From assembly GCA_040905145.1 (NCBI GenBank), contig JBBDSC010000145.1:1-31961 (forward strand): a stretch of DNA of 31,961 bases. Reading direction: 5' to 3'. Below the pieces are notes generated by a model. It saw nothing but the letters and a program-made list of their open reading frames with translations. It did no database searches and was not told the DNA's origin. The translations under genes were made by a program, and so were the position numbers. Below, piece by piece: positions 1 to 6,475 of the stretch (the first letter of the stretch is position 1; each line of letters opens with the position of its first letter). This DNA is from DATGMS01 sp040905145. GTDB lineage: Bacteria; Bacteroidota; Bacteroidia; Cytophagales; Cyclobacteriaceae.

Positions 1-34
1 ATATACGGTTTTTTTTCTACCTTAATTCATTGAC

Positions 35-259
35 CTAATTCAGGGGAGTATTATAGTTTGTATAAGATTGGGAAAAGCAATTTGCCGAATTCCCACTTCC
101 TGCAAAGGCAAGCTGAATAGATACGTTTTTTTCTAAATAATTCCTTTCTAAGTCAATTTTCCCACTTAAACTGAGTGAGAAAAATAATAAGACTACTAAT
201 GCACAAAAAGTGGACGTAATTTTTAATATGGATTGTTTTAAAACTAAACAATTAATCAC
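35..259 (-). CDS. small secreted peptide, hypothetical (NVEALA-like layout)
   Basis: A 74-residue frame with a hydrophobic segment at about residues 13-32 that could be a signal peptide or membrane anchor. A short polar tail follows, containing N-V-S-I-Q-L-A-F-A-G-S-G and a single late cysteine. Small Bacteroidota peptides of the NVEALA type have a similar layout (leader, short A-rich motif, Cys-containing tail) and are often next to 6-bladed beta-propeller lipoproteins; a remnant of such a gene lies divergently about 160 bases away. The family link is from memory and the motif match is loose. No ribosome binding site stands out. It could be a chance frame, but the leader and tail composition favour a real gene. 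Confidence 0.4.
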   Translation of the reverse strand: MINCLVLKQSILKITSTFCALVVLLFFSLSLSGKIDLERNYLEKNVSIQLAFAGSGNSANCFSQSYTNYNTPLN

Positions 260-417
260 ACATTTCCAATTAAACTTTTAGTTTTTGTAAGGGTAAATTG
301 TTTCGGAATGGAAGAATTTACCACTGATATATACATGGAAATGGTAAAATAGTTTATAACTATTTGGAATTATTGAATTAAATCTTTAGTTTTATTTTAA
401 TGATTCCTAAATCCTCC

Positions 418-653
418 ATGATGAAAAATAAATTCCTTGTTAAATTCTTGCTTTTCTTCCCTTAGGAGCTGGGGTTTTTGCATGTCACCAAGAGTCAGCA
501 AAAATTGTTGATGGGGTCATTCATTTGGAGTTAAGCAGTATCCAGGAGGATTCGGCTTATATAATGGAAAGAATAGTCCCTTTGGAAACCAATCAGGACA
601 TTCTTTTGGGAGAATTCCTTAAAGCAAAAATGTACGGAGGCGAACTATGTTAG
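418..653 (+). pseudogene. remnant of 6-bladed beta-propeller lipoprotein (N-terminal end only)
   Basis: Two ATGs at 418 and 421 open a frame reading MMKNKFLVKFLLFFP and then TAG. Shifting frame near 455-462 (one base missing) continues with L-G-A-G-V-F-A-C-H-Q, a good lipobox, and then a stretch with R-I-V-P-L-E-T-N-Q-D-I-L-L-G to a TAG at 651. The phrase 'PLET(N) .. LLG' near the N-terminus is characteristic of Bacteroidota 6-bladed beta-propeller lipoproteins (BF3997-like), normally about 350-400 residues. Only about 75 codons remain, so this is a frameshifted and truncated copy. It breaks off exactly where a fragment of a dispersed repeat begins. Confidence 0.5.
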
Positions 654-692
654 TGGTCACGCGTCAGAGACTTTAGCTGTCACGTTACATTA
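654..692 (+). repeat. degenerate fragment of the dispersed hairpin repeat
   Basis: The stretch contains CACGCGTCAGAGAC and then CTTTAGCTGTCACG. These pieces match the 3' half of the dispersed repeat copies at 1251, 3402, 4238 and 14560 (ACTTTAGC-GTCATGCG and CACGCGTC-GACGCG), but scrambled. It abuts the stop that ends the propeller remnant. Short and diverged, so only tentative. Confidence 0.3.
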
Positions 693-702
693 GCGGCTGG
701 AC

Positions 703-1080
703 TTAATCCAATCTTTTAATCCCTGGACTTCTTTTCTCGATCAGGTCTCTCCTCTTCTCCAGGCACTTTTCTTCCAGTCCATATATAGGCATATCCGAAG
801 GAAAATCTTTAGGTAATTTTACTATTGGAAATTTCGAATATAAATCTATAGGGGGAACTGCAATGGGCATTCTTGGATCTGCTTGGTAAAAATTAGGTGA
901 TACATCAAGGTCAATGATTACCCGACGGTCTTTTTCCGTCGATTGTTTTCTTTCGGGTAGAGGAAAAAGCCTCAATTCATTCGATCCTTTTGGTATTGTC
1001 CCGTAACCAATTACTTCTTGACCGAAAGTTGACAGGGAAGAAAACATGATTAGAAAAAGAATTGTTATTATTTTGATCAT
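703..1080 (-). CDS. secreted hypothetical protein
   Basis: A 125-residue protein starting MIKIITILFLIMFSSLSTFGQ, a clear Sec signal peptide with likely cleavage after T-F-G (residue 20). The mature part is charged and proline-rich, with no cysteines apart from one late C and no membrane helix, so it is probably periplasmic. I do not recognise a family. It stands alone between two eroded regions: the propeller remnant on one side and a hairpin repeat on the other. The start is the only Met before the leader. No promoter could be assigned. Confidence 0.55.
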   Translation of the reverse strand: MIKIITILFLIMFSSLSTFGQEVIGYGTIPKGSNELRLFPLPERKQSTEKDRRVIIDLDVSPNFYQADPRMPIAVPPIDLYSKFPIVKLPKDFPSDMPIYGLEEKCLEKRRDLIEKRSPGIKRLD

Positions 1081-1571
1081 AGCCGTTTTTATAATATGTT
1101 CGCTCGGTTGCTAATAAATATACTATATTCTTCCTAAAAAGTTTCAAAAATTAAACCCATTGATCCCAGGGCATCCTAAAAAGCCAAATCAAATTTTTTC
1201 AAATTATCCATACTCATCAGGCCCGTACCCCTTATCACCTATTTTCCGGTTATACCAAGTCTGAGACTTGGTATTCCTAACTTTGAGTCTGTGACTCAAA
1301 AAGGGCTCACGTTATGAGTAGACTCAACTTTAGCTGTCATGCGTTACAAACGCGCGACAACAGGCAATTTAAACATTAGCTATAATAAGCATTAAAATCA
1401 ACTAAAACAATAGTGGGAATAAAATTAAATATTGAAAATCATTTTTTTCTCAAATGAAATTAAATTTTAGTGGTATTTATCTGATAGGAAAGTTAATAAT
1501 CAAATTAGCTCATGGATTTATTGGTTTTTTGAAATTAAACTCTTAGTTTTCAGAATGCCGACCAAAAGCTG
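1081..1571. other. intergenic region, 491 bases
   Basis: A divergent intergenic region between the secreted hypothetical (minus) and the propeller-like lipoprotein (plus). It holds copy A of the four-hairpin repeat (1251-1363). The rest is AT-rich with no convincing coding frame and no RNA gene that I can recognise. Promoters for both flanking genes should be here, but no exact TAnnTTTG box was found. Confidence 0.6.
1251..1363 (+). repeat. dispersed four-hairpin repeat, copy A
   Basis: Four successive inverted repeats. First is ATACCAAGTC-TGA-GACTTGGTAT (1252-1274, 10-base arms). Second is TTTGAGTC-TGT-GACTCAAA (1282-1300). Third is a shortened TGAGTAGACTCA (1314-1325). Fourth is GTCATGCG-TTACAAA-CGCGCGAC (1336-1358, imperfect), followed by AACAG. 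The order and the linkers (CCTAACTTTGAG, AACTTTAGC) match copies B and C. All copies lie in the same orientation. Confidence 0.8.
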
Positions 1572-2459
1572 ATGTTTTTCAATAACCTGTTGATTTTCTT
1601 CCTTTCTTTGATCATGTTGTTTTCCTGCGATAATTCTAAGGATACGGATTATCAACTGATGGAAATGGAATTTGTGCTGGTAGATTCCATCACTTTTGAT
1701 GAGCAGCAGATTTTAAGAATTCTGGATTATGACAAGAACCATGGTTTATATTTAATGGTCAATATAGGAATAGAGGGAAAATATTTTTTAATTGATGATG
1801 AGGGAAACCAAGTAGCCGAGAATATTTTAAGTGAAGGGCCCGATGCATTTGGGATGGTTCTGCATCGTGCGGGCTTTGTAGGAGATGAAATCCTTATCAT
1901 TAGCGACCTGTCGGTATTTGTATACGATCTGGATTTGAAGCAGTTGAGAAAATTTCCCTTTGAACAGGAGGTGAAGGTAAGGTTGATACATTGGACTTTG
2001 GATTACCTCAGTACGTTTAAATGGGATGAAGAAACATTAGCCGTTGCCAATTTAAGTGATGCCTATCTCCGTCCTTTCCCCCTGGACTATTATGATACTT
2101 TGAATGTACTTCACCTGATAAACCTTAAAGATGGAGCCGTATTTAAGGGAGGGAAATTAGATGAAGGCAGTAAAATGATGCACGGCAGGTTTCTTCCGGG
2201 CAGGGACAAGCCGGTATTCTTTTCCGATCCCGGCTCCTCCTATATTTCCGTCATATTTTCCGGAGACTCCATTTTGTATCAATATGATCCACAAAATAAT
2301 TTCCGGATAGCCAATAAAATCAAGGTTGGCAGAATGGAACCGGATCAAATTACAGCTATACCCATTTCAGAAGCCTCTTTTGAAACCCATAAGCAGACCG
2401 AAATTAATAACAGGAAACTGAGACCCTTTGCACATCTGTACAATTTTACGTACATTTGA
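1572..2459 (+). CDS. propeller-type lipoprotein (DUF4221 / 6-bladed beta-propeller-like), possibly C-truncated
   Basis: A 295-residue protein beginning MFFNNLLIFFLSLIMLFSC. The hydrophobic leader ends in an L-F-S-C lipobox with the lipidated Cys at residue 19, so it should be membrane anchored and face the periplasm or cell surface. The remainder has repeated beta-strand blades of the type '(V/L)-x-V-Y-D-L-D' and 'x-Y-Q-Y-D-P', as in Bacteroidota DUF4221 or BF3997-like propeller lipoproteins, which are usually about 350-400 residues. This one stops early at L-Y-N-F-T-Y-I. Its last codons overlap the promoter of the toxin-antitoxin pair that follows, so the C-terminal end may have been lost when that module arrived. 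The family assignment is tentative; a secreted beta-rich lipoprotein is well supported. Confidence 0.6.
   Translation: MFFNNLLIFFLSLIMLFSCDNSKDTDYQLMEMEFVLVDSITFDEQQILRILDYDKNHGLYLMVNIGIEGKYFLIDDEGNQVAENILSEGPDAFGMVLHRAGFVGDEILIISDLSVFVYDLDLKQLRKFPFEQEVKVRLIHWTLDYLSTFKWDEETLAVANLSDAYLRPFPLDYYDTLNVLHLINLKDGAVFKGGKLDEGSKMMHGRFLPGRDKPVFFSDPGSSYISVIFSGDSILYQYDPQNNFRIANKIKVGRMEPDQITAIPISEASFETHKQTEINNRKLRPFAHLYNFTYI
2427..2458 (+). promoter_or_regulatory. Bacteroidota-type promoter for the yefM-yoeB module
   Basis: TTTG at 2427-2430, 20 bases, then TACATTTG at 2451-2458. This matches the Bacteroidota -33/-7 consensus (TTTG ... TAnnTTTG, spacing 19-20). Transcription would start near 2465, just before the antitoxin ATG at 2478. 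The box overlaps the last codons and stop (TGA 2457-2459) of the upstream lipoprotein. TGTACA at 2437-2442 and GTACAT at 2461-2466 could be part of an autoregulatory operator. Confidence 0.55.
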
Positions 2460-2477
2460 AAGTACATTATAAAGGAT

Positions 2478-2732
2478 ATGCCTATGAAAGCGCTGACGAT
2501 TACTTCCCTCAGACAACGTATGAAAGAACATTTCGATTCAGTAAGCAGATCACTTGAAGTGATTATAGTTCCACGTAAAAGAGAAGAGGATGCCGTGGTA
2601 ATCATGTCTATCAGAGAATATAACTCCCTGATGGAAACTGGCCATCTTCTCTCAACAGAGGCCAATAGGAACAGGCTCAGAGAGTCTTTGGCACAAGCCA
2701 AAGACGGCAACACTGTTTCTTTTGACGAATAA
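2478..2732 (+). CDS. yefM: antitoxin, Phd/YefM family
   Basis: An 84-residue acidic-tailed protein with the YefM/Phd N-terminal fold. The start 'M-K-A-L-T-I-T-S-L-R-Q-R-M' is followed by a strand with 'A-V-V-I-M-S-I-R-E-Y-N-S-L-M-E', the hallmark dimer and DNA-binding part of this family. The C-terminal part (about residues 55-84) is charged and would wrap and neutralise the toxin. It is 11 bases upstream of a YoeB-type toxin in the same direction. The family normally represses its own operon, more strongly in complex with toxin. A second in-frame ATG at 2484 (MKALTIT) gives an 82-residue form and may be the true start. Confidence 0.9.
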   Translation: MPMKALTITSLRQRMKEHFDSVSRSLEVIIVPRKREEDAVVIMSIREYNSLMETGHLLSTEANRNRLRESLAQAKDGNTVSFDE

Positions 2733-2743
2733 CAACCACCAGA

Positions 2744-3019
2744 ATGAACATCGAATTCACAAGTCATGCTTGGGAAGAGTTCGATTATTGGTTGGAGACG
2801 GATATGGACACGGTCAATAAAATTAAAGTGTTGATTAAAGCTATAAAACAGAATCCGTTCAAGGGTACCGGAAAACCAGAACCGCTCAAATACGACCTCA
2901 AAGGATTTTGGTCCAGGCGCATATCAGGAGAGCATCGACTGGTTTATAAAGTCACCGGTAAAAAAGGAGTCGATCAAAAATGCACTATTGTTCAATGCCG
3001 ATTCCATTATGATGACTAA
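2744..3019 (+). CDS. yoeB: mRNA interferase toxin, Txe/YoeB family
   Basis: A 91-residue RelE-superfamily toxin. The family signature is complete: G-K-P-E-P-L-K (residues 43-49), W-S-R-R-I (56-60), E-H-R-L-V-Y (63-68) and Q-C-R-F-H-Y (84-89). The catalytic residues known from YoeB are present: Glu46 and Arg65 at the same positions, and the C-terminal His-Tyr at 88-89, displaced by an insertion (G-K-K-G-V-D-Q-K) in the loop before the last strand. YoeB binds the ribosomal A site and cuts mRNA there. With all active-site residues intact and an intact antitoxin, the module looks functional. It lies next to a possibly truncated gene, as expected for a recently inserted module. Confidence 0.92.
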   Translation: MNIEFTSHAWEEFDYWLETDMDTVNKIKVLIKAIKQNPFKGTGKPEPLKYDLKGFWSRRISGEHRLVYKVTGKKGVDQKCTIVQCRFHYDD

Positions 3020-3111
3020 ATAAATAATCCAGCAGCTAACATGAACTTTGATGTTGGTAGGTTTGGTTTTGGAAAAAGCATTGGTATATTAACTAGAAAT
3101 TTAATTAATAA

Positions 3112-3291
3112 GATCTGTCTTTATCAAATGCCTTCCTTTCCGACTTTAAATGTGGAAGCAAGCTTCTTCTACTGTTCCTGTGCTATGACTTTAAGGCAAA
3201 TAGTGTACAGTGGTATAAGGTGTTTTATCCCGATGATTATTGTGTAACACAGAGGCTAAAAGAACATATCTTCAATAAGTTTGAGATATAA
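3112..3291 (+). pseudogene. possible C-terminal remnant of an unknown gene
   Basis: A frame open from just after a TAA (3109-3111) to TAA at 3289-3291. It has no credible start but protein-like composition, ending with N-S-V-Q-W-Y-K-V-F-Y-P-D-D-Y and R-L-K-E-H-I-F-N-K-F-E-I. The aromatic and charged pattern differs from random AT-rich translation. No family recognised. It could be the tail of a gene removed by rearrangement, or chance. Confidence 0.2.
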
Positions 3292-3401
3292 ATTTCCAAC
3301 AATTTTTTTTGTAGGTAAAAAGGGATTATACTATCGATAAACAACCAATTTAATCCTGATTATGATGAGGGCCGGTTTAGATATGTGGTGCTGACTTCAG
3401 T

Positions 3402-3518
3402 TATACCAAGTCTGTGACTTGGTATTTTCCTAACTTTGAGTCTATGACTCAAAAAGGTCCACATTATGAGTCACAGACTCAACTTTAGCCGTCATGCGAT
3501 ACAAACGCACGACAACAG
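3402..3518 (+). repeat. dispersed four-hairpin repeat, copy B
   Basis: Same order of hairpins as copy A: ATACCAAGTC-TGT-GACTTGGTAT, then TTTGAGTC-TAT-GACTCAAA, then TGAGTC-ACA-GACTCA, then GTCATGCG-ATACAAA-CGCACGAC and AACAG. The hairpin loops differ from copy A while the stems are kept. It lies upstream of the thioesterase; copy C lies directly downstream in the same orientation. Confidence 0.8.
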
Positions 3519-3645
3519 AGATTATAACTTTGTACGAAAAGGTACCCGTTCCGTATCGTCTGGTGCCGATTTTTTGTGCTCCCACAATTCCCGGCTTTTT
3601 GCCTTATATTTAATGGCAAATAAAATTTTTGAACCTGAATAAAAT

Positions 3646-4221
3646 ATGAAAGACGATACAAATAAATTGGCACGTTCGGTGAGCTTTTCAAGATTGACCA
3701 TTACCGAACTGATGATCCCTGCTTACGCTAATTTTGGTGGTAAAATCCACGGGGGCATCTTACTTTCACTGATGGACAAAGTGGCTTATGCCACTGCCAG
3801 TAAGCATAGCGGCGCTTATTGCGTGACCGTATCAGTGGATACTGTGGACTTTTTACAGCCGGTAGAGGTGGGGGAACTGGTTTCTTTAAAAGCTTCTGTC
3901 AACTATGTGGGCAACAGTTCCATGGTGATTGGTATCAAAGTGGTATCTGAAAACGTAAAAACGGGCAAGGAAAACCATACGAATACCTGTTATTTTACCA
4001 TGGTGGCCAAAGGGGAGGACGACAAGCCCATCTCAGTTCCCAAACTGATTTTGGAAAATCCAAGGGATGTGAGAAGGTTTGTGGAAGCCATTTACAGAAG
4101 GAAGTTCAAGCAAAATTATCAAGCCAATCTGAAAGAGATAAAAAGTAAATGGGAAGAGCAGGATATTGATACACTGCTTAAAAATCAGCGATGTATAGAT
4201 AATTCAAAAACAACTGGATAG
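3646..4221 (+). CDS. acyl-CoA thioesterase, hotdog fold
   Basis: A 191-residue cytoplasmic protein of the ACOT/YciA type. The hotdog domain covers about residues 12-150 with the central-helix signature G-G-x-I-H-G-G-I-L-L-S-L-M-D (31-44), the 'H-G-G .. D' pattern of this family. The strand T-V-S-V-D-T-V-D-F-L-Q-P-V follows, typical of the substrate channel. It should hydrolyse fatty acyl-CoA to free acid and CoA; chain length cannot be judged. After the domain there is a basic tail of about 40 residues (R-R-K-F-K-Q-N) without a known role. The gene stands alone, flanked on both sides by direct copies (B and C) of the dispersed repeat, which could allow its loss or duplication by recombination. 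Confidence 0.88.
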   Translation: MKDDTNKLARSVSFSRLTITELMIPAYANFGGKIHGGILLSLMDKVAYATASKHSGAYCVTVSVDTVDFLQPVEVGELVSLKASVNYVGNSSMVIGIKVVSENVKTGKENHTNTCYFTMVAKGEDDKPISVPKLILENPRDVRRFVEAIYRRKFKQNYQANLKEIKSKWEEQDIDTLLKNQRCIDNSKTTG

Positions 4222-4237
4222 AATCTCTTTGGCTAGG

Positions 4238-4344
4238 TTATACTAAATCTGAGACTTGGTATCTGTGTCTGTGACTCGAAACTGTTCACGTGGTGACTCA
4301 CAGACTCAACTTTAATCGTCACGCGTCTAAGACGCACGACAACA
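4238..4344 (+). repeat. dispersed four-hairpin repeat, copy C
   Basis: A more diverged copy. The first hairpin is weakened (ATACTAAATC-TGA-GACTTGGTAT), the second is partly lost (GTGTCTGTGACTCGA), and the third is intact (TGACTCACAGACTCA, TGAxTC type). The fourth has GTCACGCGTCT-A-AGACGCACGAC then AACA. The order and orientation match copies A and B. Confidence 0.7.
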
Positions 4345-4388
4345 AAACAATAAAGTAACACCTATCAAAAATATGAAAAACTGTTAAT

Positions 4389-4560
4389 TTGGATACGGAA
4401 GAAAACGAATTGCTGGAAACATACCCTGAGGAATGGGAACCCCGGCAAAACCAACGCGCTGTTGGGCCCTCCTATCCTTTATTTATGATCGAATTTTTGA
4501 AGAATATGCGGAAAGTGGGCTATCTTTATTATCAATTACATAACCGAAGAAAAATAATTT
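4389..4560 (+). other. possible degenerate gene fragment upstream of the ROK kinase
   Basis: The stretch before the kinase start gives protein-like translation in two frames. One carries E-E-N-E-L-L-E-T-Y-P-E-E-W-E-P at its beginning. Another carries S-F-I-Y-D-R-I-F-E-E-Y-A-E-S-G-L-S-L-L and stops before 4560. The switch between frames suggests a small broken gene, but no family is recognised and there is no clear start (the first usable codon would be a TTG). It may only be the leader of the kinase transcript. Confidence 0.2.
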
Positions 4561-5331
4561 ATGGAAATTTTGGGTATAGATATCGGTGGATCGGGCATTA
4601 AAGGTGCCCCCGTAAATATAACCACCGGTAAATTGTTGAAAGAGCGATTTCGCATTCCCACTCCCAAGCCCTCCACGCCTGATCGAGTGGCCGAAGCGGT
4701 GAAAGATTTAGTTGAATTCTTCGATTGGAAAGGTCCTATCGGATGTGGTTTTCCAACCGTCATTCATAAGGGAAAATCGGTGGCAAGGGGCAATATCCAT
4801 AAAAGCTGGCTCGGTGTACAAGTCGATGAGCTTTTTAGTGAACGGGTAGGGTTACCCGTCACCGTCATCAATGATGCAGACGCCGCGGGATTGGCCGAAA
4901 TGACTTATGGTGCAGGTCTGGGCAAAATGGGCTTGGTGATTTTGGTCACCATAGGTACAGGGCTAGGTACGGGTGTTTTTTTTAATGGCCAGCTTATCCC
5001 CAACTTTGAACTGGGACGGATCTATTATAAAAACGGGGAACTGATCGAATATTTTGCCTCAGATGCTGCCCGGAAAAAAGAAGATCTGAGCTATAAAGTG
5101 TGGGGTAAAAGGTTCAATAAATTTCTCAAGCATATTGTCCGTATATTTTCTCCTGATTTGATTATCCTAGGCGGAGGGGCAAGTAAAAAATTTGATAAAT
5201 TCAGCAGCAAAATAACCATTGATGTCCCCATACTTATTGCACAGAATGAAAATGAAGCGGGAATTATCGGGGCTGCTGTGGCGGCAAAAGAACTCGGGCA
5301 AGCCAATCCACTGCCCCTTAAAACCCTGTAA
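4561..5331 (+). CDS. ppgK: ROK-family kinase, polyphosphate-glucokinase-like
   Basis: A 256-residue ASKHA-fold sugar kinase. Phosphate-1 motif is G-I-D-I-G-G-S-G-I-K-G-A-P-V (5-18); the 'GSGIKGAPV' wording is typical of polyphosphate glucokinases (EC 2.7.1.63), which phosphorylate glucose with polyphosphate or ATP. The catalytic Asp is in I-N-D-A-D (Asp105), phosphate-2 is I-G-T-G-L-G-T-G (131-138), and the adenosine loop is I-L-G-G-G-A-S near residue 200. Odd point: the sugar-binding E-x-G-H motif reads E150-L-G-R153, so the usual His is Arg. The protein would feed glucose 6-phosphate to Pgi, which is also encoded in this window. The next gene starts 43 bases on in the same direction, so they may share a transcript. 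Confidence 0.82.
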   Translation: MEILGIDIGGSGIKGAPVNITTGKLLKERFRIPTPKPSTPDRVAEAVKDLVEFFDWKGPIGCGFPTVIHKGKSVARGNIHKSWLGVQVDELFSERVGLPVTVINDADAAGLAEMTYGAGLGKMGLVILVTIGTGLGTGVFFNGQLIPNFELGRIYYKNGELIEYFASDAARKKEDLSYKVWGKRFNKFLKHIVRIFSPDLIILGGGASKKFDKFSSKITIDVPILIAQNENEAGIIGAAVAAKELGQANPLPLKTL

Positions 5332-5374
5332 CTTCTAGGTCTCTTTAGTGCCCGCTTAAGTAAAAAACAAGCAT

Positions 5375-6376
5375 ATGAAAACGATTTATTTTTGCGTATT
5401 TTTATTGCTACTGTGCCATGGAAAAATACAGGCACAGGAAGGGATGATCATGACCGTCAAGGGGCCGATTGCGTCTTCTGAAATCGGCCTCTCCCTTATT
5501 CATGAACATGTGATGGTGGATTTTATCGGCGCGGACAGTACGGGCGATCACCGTTGGGAGCGGTCAGAGGTGATCCGTGTGGCACAACCTTATCTTGAGC
5601 AGGTCCAAAAACTGGGAGTGAATACTTTTGTGGAATGTACACCTGCCTATATCGGCAGGGATCCCCTCCTATTAAAAGAACTTTCCGATGCCACAGGTTT
5701 ACATTTCATCACCAACACAGGATATTATGGGGCGGCAGATAATAAATTCCTTCCACCCCAAGCCTATTCAGAAACAGCGGATCAATTGGCTGAAAGGTGG
5801 ATTCAGGAATGGGAAAACGGAATAGATGGAACGGGCATCAAACCGGGGTTTATCAAAACCGGTGTAAACAATGGTCCTTTATCCCCACTTCATATTAAAT
5901 TGATCACCGCCGCTGCCAGAACCCATCGAAAAACAGGATTGGTCATTGCTTCACACACAGGTCCGGCAATACCGGCGTTTGAACAACTGGAGATACTCGA
6001 AAGAGAAGGGGTACTCCCGGAGGCTTTTATATGGGTCCATGCCCAATCGGAAAAAAATAAAAGTCTCTATGTAAAAGCCGCCCAAAAAGGAGCATGGATC
6101 AGCTTGGACGGCCTGAATGACTCCAATATTGAAGATTACCTGAAAATGGTTAAAAATTTAAAGGAGCAGGGCCTTTTACACAAGACTCTTTTGTCCCATG
6201 ATGCAGGATGGTACAGCCCCGGAGAAAAAAATGGAGGGAATTTTAGGGGTTATACTATTTTATTTGAAAAATTCATCCCACTTTTAGTTCAAGAGAAATT
6301 TTCAGAGGCAGAGGTAAAGCAACTTCTGATCACCAATCCGGAAAAGGCCTTTGAAATAAGGATCCGGAAAAAGTAA
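5375..6376 (+). CDS. phosphotriesterase-family metal hydrolase, exported
   Basis: A 333-residue amidohydrolase-superfamily protein with a signal peptide (MKTIYFCVFLLLLCHGKIQA, cleavage near residue 20). All binuclear metal ligands of the phosphotriesterase family are present: H-E-H at 43-45, the bridging carboxylated Lys161 in G-F-I-K-T-G, His194 (A-S-H-T-G), His222 (W-V-H-A-Q) and Asp276 (S-H-D-A-G-W). An active enzyme is therefore expected. Family members hydrolyse lactones, phosphotriesters or sugar lactones; the substrate cannot be read from sequence. Its place between a sugar kinase and a DUF1080 protein suggests a carbohydrate-derived lactone or ester in the periplasm. This is inference. 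Confidence 0.88.
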   Translation: MKTIYFCVFLLLLCHGKIQAQEGMIMTVKGPIASSEIGLSLIHEHVMVDFIGADSTGDHRWERSEVIRVAQPYLEQVQKLGVNTFVECTPAYIGRDPLLLKELSDATGLHFITNTGYYGAADNKFLPPQAYSETADQLAERWIQEWENGIDGTGIKPGFIKTGVNNGPLSPLHIKLITAAARTHRKTGLVIASHTGPAIPAFEQLEILEREGVLPEAFIWVHAQSEKNKSLYVKAAQKGAWISLDGLNDSNIEDYLKMVKNLKEQGLLHKTLLSHDAGWYSPGEKNGGNFRGYTILFEKFIPLLVQEKFSEAEVKQLLITNPEKAFEIRIRKK

Positions 6377-6475
6377 GCGATAGATTAGTACTAGGGGAAT
6401 TTGATCCCATTGGATACCGCTTGAAAATAGATGGCACTATTTCGAAAATAAAACACTCACAATAAACCTGAAATT

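Larger units (their letters stand above)
3020..3645. other. intergenic region, about 630 bases
   Basis: There is no convincing gene between the toxin and the thioesterase. It holds an open frame lacking a start (3112-3291) and repeat copy B (3402-3518). A 68-codon frame starting at 3041 has no family signature and an unremarkable composition, and was not called. Confidence 0.5.

Noticed and set aside
3041..3247. 68-codon frame after the toxin gene
   Set aside because: It has no family signature or leader, and a competing frame on the same strand looks more protein-like.
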